DNA of 64,000 nucleotides from Septoria linicola (taxonomy: Eukaryota; Ascomycota; Dothideomycetes; Mycosphaerellales; Mycosphaerellaceae), in NCBI GenBank assembly GCA_024114885.1, contig CP099420.1:558001-622000 (forward strand). Direction: 5' to 3'. Below the pieces are notes generated by a model. That model was given only the letters and a program-made list of their open reading frames with translations, was not told where the DNA came from and did no database searches. Below are positions 42,769 to 52,102 of the stretch, one piece after another; positions within the stretch are counted from its first letter, which is position 1, and the number at the start of each line of letters is the position of its first letter. The position numbers and the translations under genes are program-made.

Positions 42769-43679
42769 CTCTGAGGTGTCAAGAGGTGTTTGGCGACCCC
42801 GGAATCTCCAGTATCTATACGCACGCCGACCGAATGAAAGGATGCGGTGGACAGGATCAGCTGGTCTTCTCGTAATATATGGTGTGCTTCTTCATCCCGG
42901 AATGCCCGGAAGCTACTAGAACTACTAGAACTACCTTGCGGTGAACTACTAGAACTACCTTGCGGTGCTTCCGGGCATTCCGGGATGAAGAAGCACAACA
43001 TATCTGCTCACGCCTTTCCCCTCCCATCACCTACAAAGCATGGCTACTGTCAACAACGCCTCCGACATCATGGTTGCTCGATATGTCCATCGTATGTGGT
43101 TTCAGCACTTGGCTGCGTCACTGCCAATGCCACTTCTCGCTTCACGATGCTGGGCACGCTTCCGAGGGCTCTATAACCGCATCGACAAAGGCTCAACTGC
43201 ACTCTTGTCTGGACAGCGACGGCAAAGAGATGTACGCGATAACATGCCATGCACGAGCAGCGGAAGGACCGAGACGTAAGGTGCAGATTCGGAGTCAAGC
43301 AGCTGAGGACAGAGGAGGTGTGCTGGAATGCCAAGGCTCTCAGCCGCGGAGGTGAACCACTTCTCGTGAAGAGCAAGCACGCGACAACACGATCTTACCA
43401 GCATACATGCCGCCGTGACTGCAGTAACCATAGAGCTATGGCCACGTGGCAGCAGGTTGAAGCAGCATATTCAGCTCGCGTGTGGGTTGTGCATCCTTCG
43501 GAGCTGCAGCCAAACAGCTTGGGCGTATGGCATCAGCCAATGCTGTGTGTGCTCCTAAGCGACGACACTTAGTAGTACCATTGGGCGCGACATAGGACTG
43601 AACTTCCATCAGCCTTTGACCGCAGCTCACTTTCACAGCCTTTCGACAGTGAAAAGTGAAAAGTCCCTATCCTGTTGAC
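42769..43679. promoter_or_regulatory. Divergent promoter region between trehalase and ART-like gene
   Basis: The 911-bp gap holds the inverted-repeat element at 42883-42997, listed separately. Open frames elsewhere in it (up to 131 codons at 42960-43355) start inside the repeat or lack motifs and are not supported. Confidence 0.45.
42883..42997. repeat. Perfect 31-bp inverted repeat flanking two 24-bp tandem repeats
   Basis: The arm at 42883-42913 (TGTGCTTCTTCATCCCGGAA and onward) is the exact reverse complement of 42967-42997. The 53-bp centre is TACTA followed by two identical 24-bp units, GAACTACTAGAACTACCTTG plus CGGT, at 42919-42942 and 42943-42966. Beyond the arms the match continues imperfectly (ATATGG against ACATAT), so the ends lie in short AT-rich sequence. 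The whole could form a cruciform in DNA or a long hairpin in RNA. It has no coding capacity. It could be a miniature inverted-repeat element, a replication-made inversion duplicate, or a regulatory structure of the trehalase promoter. Confidence 0.9.
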
Positions 43680-44327
43680 ATGGCGGCAGTCGAATTTACC
43701 TCTCCTCCAAAACGAGCACCGCGCTCCCTCTGCCACTATACAAACGAAGCCGGCTATAACGCCATTCTCCAGTCCCAAACCTTGAAAGCCTCCGTGGTGG
43801 AGGGCAAGAAGAGCACACATTATGGCAGAGGAGTTTACTTCACCACCCTGATGCCCGTAGAGTTGAGCTTATGGGGTCACTACGAAGGCATCAGACGTAT
43901 CTTTGCTGATGTCACGCAACATTCGGTCGAGCGCACATGCTACTACTTCGAACTGGATATCAGTGAGCAGTGGCGTGTGGTCGGCGCCAGATTTGACGGC
44001 CTCGACCGATGCGAAGATATCTGGATTGTTCGAGGAGAAAGTGATCTCGACATTCGTGGACACATCCGCAAGCACGGCAAAACAGACATTGGCCATAAAT
44101 GTGATGAGCTGGTTTCGCATGTAGCACGGGATTACGCATACCGGCTCAACACAGAACATGCCGAGAGCAAAAGGGCTATTCCGGAGCCTGTCGATACTCG
44201 CACCTGGGGCGAGCGAGATGATCATGCCGCTCGGGAGTACTCCCGGAAAAGACCTATGGTCTTTATTGGTGGCCAGGCAATGAGCAGGCCAGAAGGGTGG
44301 TATGAAGACTACAACTCGCAGCATTGA
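43680..44327 (+). CDS. HYD1-type ADP-ribosyltransferase-like protein (Tox-ART-HYD1 family)
   Basis: A single exon of 215 residues from the ATG at 43680. Residues 18-70 match the HYD1-signature ADP-ribosyltransferase family: LCHYTNEAGYNAILQSQTLKAS, then HYGRGVYFTTLMPVE. The H-Y-T triplet and the following G-x-Y-F(T) are the usual marks of the NAD-binding core; I cannot assign the catalytic acid with confidence. A middle part (CYYFELDIS...VVGARFDGLDRCEDIWIVRGE) looks like the other strands of the fold. No signal peptide, no N-terminal delivery domain and no partner immunity-like gene is seen next to it. In bacteria the family occurs as toxin modules; fungal single-domain members are of unknown role. 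It stands alone between gaps of 911 and 744 bp. Confidence 0.78.
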   Translation: MAAVEFTSPPKRAPRSLCHYTNEAGYNAILQSQTLKASVVEGKKSTHYGRGVYFTTLMPVELSLWGHYEGIRRIFADVTQHSVERTCYYFELDISEQWRVVGARFDGLDRCEDIWIVRGESDLDIRGHIRKHGKTDIGHKCDELVSHVARDYAYRLNTEHAESKRAIPEPVDTRTWGERDDHAAREYSRKRPMVFIGGQAMSRPEGWYEDYNSQH

Positions 44328-45071
44328 AATGTTGGCGATTGAGTTTTGTAGGAAGACTTAGTCCGATGACATTGAGAGAGCCGTTCAATCGTGACGATTG
44401 TTACTACTGCTGTACAACGTCGACCACGAGTCAGTAAGACTTACACCTAGCAGGCAGTCCTCCATTCACGTGGCGATTTCTGAGCTGTCGGTCCCAAGTC
44501 CGGATGCACAAGACCGATCGAGAACGTGAAGAATCAAGTGATTCTGAGAACGGCTGATCTGGTCTTTGATCGTCGGTCTGGACGCTCCTCGCCAATAAAC
44601 AGACCAACACGTCAACTACCGCTCATGACTAGCCAACCCAGCGTCTTCACATGCATTTAAATCTCAACATCGACTGCCAACAAGCAAAGCCTGCACTTGA
44701 GACCAATGCTATGGCTTATGTAGAGCTGACAGCACAGCAGATTACCCTGTTGGGGAACAGCACGATCGCGTTCAAAGTGTACTGCACGAACGTCTGGCAT
44801 TTGTGGTGGAGAAAGCCACGACACAACCATGACTTGACTTTCGGGCCTGCCAAAGTTCCATCCCACTGGTGTTTTCAAGCCGTATCATGCTAGTCAGCCG
44901 CAGGGTTTTGTAACATTAGAACCAGGGTCGCAAAACTCACACTCCTGAACAACATCTTGTGAGCTTTACTAAAAGACCAAAATCCTTCACAATCAATCAG
45001 TTCTACTCGCAATCCCGTGATTGCCGATCATTTCCCACAACAGTCACGTCGAAAAAGCATTGAAGTTTACC
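44328..45071. other. Intergenic, 744 bp, promoter of the O-methyltransferase
   Basis: No supported gene. Two small frames at 44651-44893 overlap on opposite strands without recognisable content. No repeat is seen. Confidence 0.4.
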
Positions 45072-46472
45072 ATGGCCACGGCAACTCTCACAGGCAGGAC
45101 TGCGACGTATGCCAAAGGCCATAACAAGACCGATTCCCGGATCCAGCTTGAGGGTCTTCGCAATGCATTGGGCGAACAAAGTCTCGAGCAGCTACATGGC
45201 ATGATTCGTACCTTACCGGGCCTGGTCAAGCACGACGACAATCTGCGCCAAGATGTGCTTAGAACATTGAAGCAATTGCAGGCTGAAATCGAAACGCCAT
45301 GGGACACTATCCAGAGAATCTTTCTTCTCAACGTGAGTATTCTGATCTCGTAGCTCGAGCGAAGCTGACGCTAGTAGCCCTGGAACTCCATTGCAATCGA
45401 CATCGCTGTCAACATGGGTGTGTTTCGCGCACTGGTCAACTCTTCAGTGCCACTTTCAGCGCACGAGGTGGCGGCACAATGTGATGCCGAAGTGCTCTTC
45501 ACACAACGACTTCTCCGCTGTCTGAATGGATTTGGTGCCGTCAAACAGCGTGATTCGCAAAACGAGCCGTTATATGCGCCATCAAGTGTGACATACACTT
45601 TCACGACGCCCATGGGGGAAGCATCGGCTCGCTTCATCACGGAGTTCTTTGCTCCAGCATGGTTCAAGTTCCCAGCTAAGCTGAAGGCAGAAGGCCACAA
45701 GTCCCAGACCTCTGGCACTGACACGATCTTCAATGAACTTTACAATGCTCCTGGAAAGCATATCTGGGAGATCCTTGGCTCGACGCCTCACGTGGCTGAC
45801 GGCGGATACTTCATGTCCCATTTCAATTCTGCACACAAAGCTTGGACCGACGTCTACCCTGTCAATGAGAGACTCATTGAAGGCGCAGACCAAAGTAGCG
45901 ATGCTGTGTTCATGATTGACATTGGCGGCTACACCGGATCTCAAGCTACTGCTCTACATGAGCAGTACCCGCAGGCGCCAGGAAAGTTCCTTGTTTTGGA
46001 TCTTGCTGCCACGCTTCCACCAGCCGATTGCTTTGCACCTGGAGTTGGGCCACTCCCTCACGACTTTTTCGCACCTTACCCGGCAGAAGCTTGTGGGGCC
46101 AGATGCTACTACATGCGCTACATTTCCCACGACTGGTCACAAGAAGCATTGATCCAGATCCTGACGAACATCAAGAACGCGATGAAGCCCGGCTACTCGA
46201 AGCTGATCATCAACGACTGGATTGTGCCGGAGAAGGATCCCCATCCCTTCATGTGCAGCCAGGATCTGGTCATGATGCACCTTGGTGGTGGCGAAGAACG
46301 AACGGAAACCAGGCACAGAGAAGCAATTAACACAGCAGGGCTGCGCGTTACAGGCATTTTCAGACCAGGTGATCGCATCAGTGAGAGTGTCATTGAGTGT
46401 GAGGTGCTAGAGGAGGGCGGGTGCGACTGTGCTTGCACGCGCAGAGAAAAGAAGGAGAACAAAACCGATTAG
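45072..46472 (+). CDS. SAM-dependent O-methyltransferase (secondary-metabolite type)
   Basis: Exons 45072-45332 and 45378-46472 (45-nt intron, GTGAGT, branch GCTGAC, acceptor GTAG) give 451 residues. The layout is that of fungal plant-type O-methyltransferases: an N-terminal helical dimerisation part with a winged helix (IDIAVNMGVFRALVNSS.PLSAHEVA), then the SAM site VFMIDIGGYTGSQATAL, the LVLDL acidic loop, DFFAPYP and YYMRYISHDWSQEALIQIL with the catalytic His of the HDW motif, and KLIINDWIVPEKD. The glycine-rich loop reads GGYTG instead of the common GGGxG. The C-terminus adds a Cys/Lys-rich tail (CDCACTRREKKENKTD). Such enzymes methylate phenolic hydroxyls of polyketides. The flavin monooxygenase gene ends 71 bp downstream on the other strand. 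Confidence 0.9.
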
Positions 46473-46543
46473 CTTACTCCAAGGTCGTTGATTTAGATCG
46501 GTCAGATAGAGGTGTTATGGCTAAGCTGCTTGCAACTTTTGAT

Positions 46544-48481
46544 CTATCGCAGATTCTCCAGGGCCCACAAAGGTAGCTCTTGTGACCTCAAAACAGGACC
46601 TTCAGCAGGAATGTCATCCGCTCGGCCGAATCCTGACTGTGTCACAACATCTCCACTCTTCTGCGCGAGCTTTACTGGTTCCGCGTCTGACACGCGCGCT
46701 GCCTGGACTTTCGAAGGATGAGGCGGATCCTCCTGATACACATCATACTTGTACCTCGAGCCAGTGTGATCATCACGGAGACTGCTCTGACCCTTGCCAT
46801 AGACCTTCTCACGAATAGTCACAGCCTCGGCGTCTGGATCCTTCTTTTCTGGATAGAGTCCACGTCGTCGTAGCTCTGGTATGAGCAAGTCAACTACTTC
46901 TTCGAAGGTGCCTGGCGTGGTGACATATCCAAGGTTGAAGCCATCGAGATCAGCTTCTTCGATCCAACGTTGCATTTCATCAGCCACAGTCGCAGGTGAG
47001 CCTACTCCCACTGGACCCAGTCCGCCAATCGCTGCCTTCTCCGCAATGACCCTTGGCGTCCACTCTGGGACTTCTTTGCTGGTAGTTGTGAAAGCAGACA
47101 TCATGCTCGTTACTTTATTGGCTTCCTTGGAGTCTGCTTCAGTAATCCTCTGATCAAGTGGAATCTTCGAGATGTCGATGCCGGTCCAGCCAGAGAACAG
47201 CACAAGTCCACCGACCGTGGAAGCGTTCTTCTTGATCTTCTCGAACTTCTCCCAAGCCTCTTCATCCGTTCTCCCTACGATTGGCGTGAATGTACCAAAG
47301 AATTTGACAGATCTTGGATCTCGCCCTTCTTGAGCAGCGAGTTTGCGGATATTTGCAATCTTTGGTGCCAAGACAGCCGGGCTATGGGCAGACACGAAGA
47401 TGGCTTCGGCATGTTTCGAAGCGAACTGTGAGCCCGCTGAAGATGTCCCTGCTTGGAACAAGAAAGGCGTCCGTTGAGGAGAGGGGTCTGTGATGTGTCT
47501 GCTTTCCAGGTCGTAGTACTTCCCGTGATGCTTGATATGCCGAATACGATCAGGGTCGAAGTATGCATCGTTCTCTGCGTCTGCGATGATTGTGTCGTCA
47601 CTCCAGGAGCCTTCCCAGAGCTTGTACAGCACGCGCATGTATTCATCAGCCTGCAAATACCTCTCGTCATGCTCGATCGGCGAATCGATACCAATGGCTT
47701 TGAACGCTGCTTTCTTCCAGGATGTAACAATGTTCCACGCTATCCTGCCTTGCGTCATGTGGTCCAGAGTAGAGAATCGTTTGGCCAACAGGAAAGGCGG
47801 CTCGAATGACGTGGAAGCTGTAATACCGAACGCCAGGTTCTTAGTCACGGCAGCCATAGCACTGATCGGGATTGTTGGATCTGTCATTGGCCACTGCGCC
47901 GCTCGTCGTATGCAATCATCGAGGCTGTCGTTATAGGTATCATAGCCGCCGTACGTATCAGCAAGAAATAAGGCATTGATGTCGCCTCGCTCGAGAAGCT
48001 TCGCAAGACCGATCCAGTAGTCCAGTCGACGCTTCGTTGTGCTGCGATCTTGCGGATCCTTCCACTGGCCAGGCGAGAGATGACCAATCGTGGACATATC
48101 GAAGGCGTTCAGTAGAATGTGTTTCTTCGGCCTCGAAGCTTTTGGTGCCGGGCTGTTAGACGATCTCAGTTCAGACTGGAAGGCTTGACGAAGGCCGGCA
48201 AAGGATCTTGAGTTGCCATTGACTCCATTGGCGTGATGAACACCATCGATGATCTGCGGTGTTGACGATCGGTGCTTTCTTGCCGAAGATCTCAGTTCAG
48301 ACTGGAATGCCTGTCGTTCTGAGCGATGCCCGTTCTGTTGTTGACCTGGCTCACTGCTTCTTGAGTCCTCTTTATTCACATTGATGTTGAGCGATTTGAA
48401 TGAATGCTCAACAGCTAACGTGGAGGGGGAAGGGCGACTGCCCAGCTCCGATCGTCCGGCTTGTCGCTTATAAGAGCTCAT
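46544..48481 (-). CDS. FMN-dependent monooxygenase, NtaA/SnaA/DszA family
   Basis: From the ATG at 48481 the protein has 645 residues; other in-frame ATGs occur further out (48616, 690 residues), and the frame is open to 48769. The catalytic part begins at PKKHILLNAFDMSTIGHLSPGQWKDP and shows the bacterial-luciferase-like barrel of the NtaA group: LFLADTYGGYDTYNDSLDDCIR, LAFGITASTSFEPPFLLAKRFSTLDHMTQGRIAWNIVTSW, DEYMRVLYKLWEGSW, FLFQAGTSSAGSQFASKHAEAIFV and GFNLGYVTTPGTFEEVVDLLIPELRRRGL. It should use FMNH2 from a partner reductase. The N-terminal 130 residues are extra for the family, Ser/Arg-rich, with the 11-residue unit RQAFQSELRSS present twice. The choice of start is uncertain; the catalytic core is not. 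Confidence 0.85.
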   Translation of the reverse strand: MSSYKRQAGRSELGSRPSPSTLAVEHSFKSLNINVNKEDSRSSEPGQQQNGHRSERQAFQSELRSSARKHRSSTPQIIDGVHHANGVNGNSRSFAGLRQAFQSELRSSNSPAPKASRPKKHILLNAFDMSTIGHLSPGQWKDPQDRSTTKRRLDYWIGLAKLLERGDINALFLADTYGGYDTYNDSLDDCIRRAAQWPMTDPTIPISAMAAVTKNLAFGITASTSFEPPFLLAKRFSTLDHMTQGRIAWNIVTSWKKAAFKAIGIDSPIEHDERYLQADEYMRVLYKLWEGSWSDDTIIADAENDAYFDPDRIRHIKHHGKYYDLESRHITDPSPQRTPFLFQAGTSSAGSQFASKHAEAIFVSAHSPAVLAPKIANIRKLAAQEGRDPRSVKFFGTFTPIVGRTDEEAWEKFEKIKKNASTVGGLVLFSGWTGIDISKIPLDQRITEADSKEANKVTSMMSAFTTTSKEVPEWTPRVIAEKAAIGGLGPVGVGSPATVADEMQRWIEEADLDGFNLGYVTTPGTFEEVVDLLIPELRRRGLYPEKKDPDAEAVTIREKVYGKGQSSLRDDHTGSRYKYDVYQEDPPHPSKVQAARVSDAEPVKLAQKSGDVVTQSGFGRADDIPAEGPVLRSQELPLWALENLR

Positions 48482-48938
48482 ATCTTGTCTTCGTCTTTGA
48501 GCGGCAGCGATGTCGGAATGCACTTGCCTCGCAGAACTGGTTGGAAGAGTAGTGAAGCCTACAAGAGAAGTATCACCTTCAAGATATTGATTATTCCTGG
48601 TCAGCACACCATGCATCCTTCTCCACCTGCCACTTGCCGACTGGCCGAATAACCTTTCACGAGCACGCCATTCATGCAGCTGTGAGCTAACCTTGGCATC
48701 TCTACTCCATCTGACGACTCTAGTGGTGAGAGGACATCTTATCGAACTGTCCCAATCGCCAGTGCCCACATGGAATCAGCCAAACTCCACTCAATGGGCA
48801 GTCATCGCCCATCGAAGGATGCGATGGCGAGTCCTGGTCAATTATCGTCTGGTACATCAGCTGCTTCCGAAGTGGACACTTTCTTGATCACCACACGCTC
48901 TCGTTCTCACTCTTTACACCAGGTCTCTTCGAGTCAAG

Positions 48939-50565
48939 ATGGAGGAACCTGAGGTCACTCGCAAAGTGCAGACACCTGATATCCGATCAATATCGTCTTC
49001 TTTGCCAAACAATGTCGAGGAAGCAGGCAGTCGGGAGGCTTTCCTGGCATCCTTCTCCCGGGAAGACGACAAGGCTATCATGAAGAAGGTCGATCACCGT
49101 TCTGCTTCTAATAGGCATCTGATACATGACCAAGAACATCGACTATCAGAATGGCGCGAGTGTCAAAGTCCTGCAAGTCGGTGAGCCGCGGAACATCCTC
49201 ACTGAGCTGAACATGACTTCGGATCAATACAATTGGGTCCAGTCAATCTACTTCATCTCGTACATCTTGTTTGAAGTGCCGAGTAACTTAATGCTCAAGC
49301 GCATGACTCCACGGGTGTGGCAATCGCGTATCATCCTCAGCTGGGGCATTGTCCTGGCCTGCCACGCGGCTATTCAGAGCAAAGAATCCTATTACGGCTT
49401 ACGGTTCCTGCTTGGCATGATGTAAGCTGGTCTCTTTCCGGGGCTCGCTGTCCAACTCTGCTCTTGGTATCGGTCCGACGAAATGGGTAGGTCGACACGT
49501 CCGTTAGTATCTGAAGACGTTCAATTGACATCTAACAGGAAAACCGATCATGTGGATGTTTGCCTGGCAGAACTGCTCCGGAGTGGTAGGCTCTCTACTA
49601 GCTTATGGTATTTCGTACCTGATCGGCGTCTGCGGTATGAGCGCATGGAGGTGGGTGTATCTCTTGGAAGGCATCTTCACCATCCTGCTGGCAGTAGTAG
49701 TGTGGTTCACCTTGCCAGACTATCCCAAATCACCGCGCTCTGGCAAATGGCTCCCCGTTCGCGAGCAGGAGTATCTGGAAGTGCGGCTCTCGGAGAACGC
49801 GCCTCTCACAGAAGAGTCGGCATTCGATAAAGATCAGGTATCCGCTGCACTGAAAGAACTCAGAACGTACGCATTCATGCTGAATCAGCTCCTGATCAAC
49901 CTTGGAGGCTACGGTCTAAGCTGGTACCTGCCAACCATAACCACAAACCTGGGCTTCGCCGGGCTACCTCGCAACCAGCTGTTGAATATACCACCGGCTG
50001 CAGCGTCCGTGATTGCGATCATCGCGCGGGTCTTCTTCTTGATCGAGCGTACGTAAAGCGACCAGTGTTCACACAGCCCATCATGGCCGGTTGTGTGGTA
50101 TGCTTTGTGTTGTTCTTTACCATCTCCAGCAAGATTGGTATTTACATCGCATGCGTGCTGGGAACCATGTTTTACTCGGTATATTTCATTCCGTTCTGGG
50201 CGGGGAGATCGAGCACTCTCAAAGGCATGACAGGCTCAGCTTTCGCTTTAGCCTTCCAGAGCTGCGTTGGGCAGGTTGGTGGCGTGATAGGCCCACAGCT
50301 CTTTCAGTCGAAATGGGCGCACAACGGATATCGAACCTCGTTTGCCATCTGCGCTGCTGCAATCATTGAAGCGTGGGCGTTCAACCTGTGGGCTTGGTGG
50401 CTCACGAGGAACGTGGAGTGGGATGTGCGACGCATACGTCGACTGCGTATCAGAGCCGAGAAGGAGGGACGTGTTCATGGAGGTGAAGACGTTGCTGTTT
50501 ACCAGGAGCGGCAGTTCTACACTGGATTGAGAAAGTCGGAGAAGAAGAAAACCGCGACAGTCTAG
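48939..50565 (+). pseudogene. Decayed MFS transporter, allantoate-permease (Dal5) family
   Basis: The stretch reads as one transporter only if several breaks are ignored. It opens MEEPEVTRKVQTPDIRSISS. After KKVDHR (about 49100) the homologous sequence moves to another frame and meets a TGA at 49120-49122 just before YMTKNIDYQNGASVKVLQVGEP. After RFLLGMM a TAA (49423-49425) stands where the family has Glu, then AGLFPGLAVQLCSWYRSDEMG continues. A good 52-nt intron (GTAGGT...AACAG, 49488-49539) follows, then KPIMWMFAWQNCSG and several membrane helices. Near 50024-50032 the frame shifts again, and AYVKRPVFTQPIMAGCVVCF to the stop at 50565 is in the new frame. Two stops and two frameshifts make a pseudogene the simplest reading. 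The family imports allantoate and other anions. Confidence 0.85.
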
Positions 50566-51187
50566 TGAGTGTCAGCAGTACTATTATCATAAGACAGATA
50601 CATACCAGACTTTGAGCAATATCCAAAAGGTTGGCAAGCCAGACCCTATTCCAGTGCCAGGCAAAAAGCTCCTCTAGTACAGTCAATGCTGACTTGGAAA
50701 TTGCGTACAGCTCTGTCTGGATGCTCATGTTACAGAAGCCTTGTACATCTAGCACGTGGTCGGACCTTCTGAGCATCTTCGAGGACAGCGGAAGCTTTGG
50801 CACCTTCTTGAAGCTGCGGTGTGATATCGAGGCCTGCTGCTTAGTGCCGAGATGGAAAGAGAGAGGCAGGTCTTTCTCAGCGATATCTCTTCTCGCATCA
50901 CTGTCCGTCCTTCCCTCTCCGTTCATCCTCTGTCTACAATGATGCGTATCGCGAGCCAGGAGGTCAGCAAATCCAAGCCCTTCGCCAAGGATAGCATTTG
51001 ACTTTGATCGGCAGGCCTCTTTGCTCGAACGGATGAGCAGCGTCAACCTTCCACCAACCTCACGCCGACCATCCAAGTCATGTTCTCGCAAATACACCTC
51101 AGCTCCAGATGGAATGCGAGATGAGCACTCGCATGATTGAGGGACCACGCAGCCGACGAAGCTCGACGGAATCAACGCCAAGAACAC
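50517..51187 (-). CDS. Possible gene on the minus strand with a good intron, unidentified
   Basis: A minus-strand frame runs from about 51187 and reaches NRVWLANLLDIAQSL at 50606, where a textbook intron begins (GTATGT donor, GCTGAC branch, CTAG acceptor, 50605-50562, 44 nt). Splicing in phase 0 adds TVAVFFFSDFLNPV and a stop at 50517-50519, inside the antisense of the transporter's 3' end. The frame has no ATG at its beginning; usable ATGs are internal (for example MNGEGRTDSDARR), or an upstream exon is missing. The translation (SIQTELYAISKSALTVLEELFAWHW) looks helical but matches no family I know. It may be the end of a decayed gene. Support is mainly the intron. Confidence 0.3.
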
Positions 51188-52102
51188 GAGCTCGACCTAT
51201 TGTTCTGGAGTGTATGTCGGCGATGGCCGACATGATGGAGATAATACGATCGCCCGCACTGGACTCTAATCACCATAGAGCATCCCACAGACCTGGTTAG
51301 GCTGCGGTCCCCATGGCGCGACCCGCTTCGTGCCACGTTTTTGCAGCGGTGCTGCTGCATCCATGATTCCTGGCGCGGCTCTTTGCACAAGCGTACTGAA
51401 CAGACATCTACAGGACTTGTCAGCATCAATCATGATATCTACTCACAAAGCTCTGGCACTATCAATGACGGCGATGTCCAACCATCAGACAGCACAGAGC
51501 AAGAGCAAAGAGCATAGCAACCCGGTCGGCCGTCGCCGCCAGGAGTACTTCGAAATTTGTACCTGCATCTTGACAGCTATCGCGAAGTCAGATGGTCTGC
51601 GTGATAGCTAGTCCGGCGACATGCGTGAGGAGAAGGAGGCGTTCTTGTATCTCAGTTTCCTGGTCTCCAATCTCGCCAAGCTTCTCACGCGACCGCAAAC
51701 GTCGGCTTCGCGACATGGCAATACCCTGGTCTCTACGCACAAGCATAGCGCAATATAAGCGTAGGGCTATCTGGAGCTCATATCGATGACTCCCACCTTC
51801 ACACATGAATTGTGCCGGAAGGATGAGGTCGCACAAGGACCAAATTCCTCTTCAAGAACAACGAGCCGAAGGACGCCCACCTTGGATCTGCCAAGAGGCC
51901 AGAAAAGCTTGTTGCCAGAAAATATCCTGCAGCTATTCGCTGGAGATATCGTCTAGCACCAGGCGTACGGCCCAGAATACATTGCTATTACGGAGCTAAT
52001 GTGTCCCACCAGATCTGAACCGCCTCCAGAAAATATATCATAAGGATCTGCTCTGGTGTCTGTCTTTCCCCAAGCATACTACCAGGATCGTCTACCAACA
52101 AC
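51188..52102. other. Intergenic, 915 bp, upstream of AzgA
   Basis: No supported gene. Overlapping short frames on both strands (up to 93 codons) are Arg/Ser-rich. Purine permease genes are usually under GATA-factor nitrogen control, but I could not point to a clean HGATAR pair in the nearest 200 bp. Confidence 0.35.

Noticed and set aside
49422..49539. Long intron from GTAAGC at 49422 that would skip the TAA of the transporter
   Set aside because: It would remove a conserved membrane segment and joins in the wrong phase.
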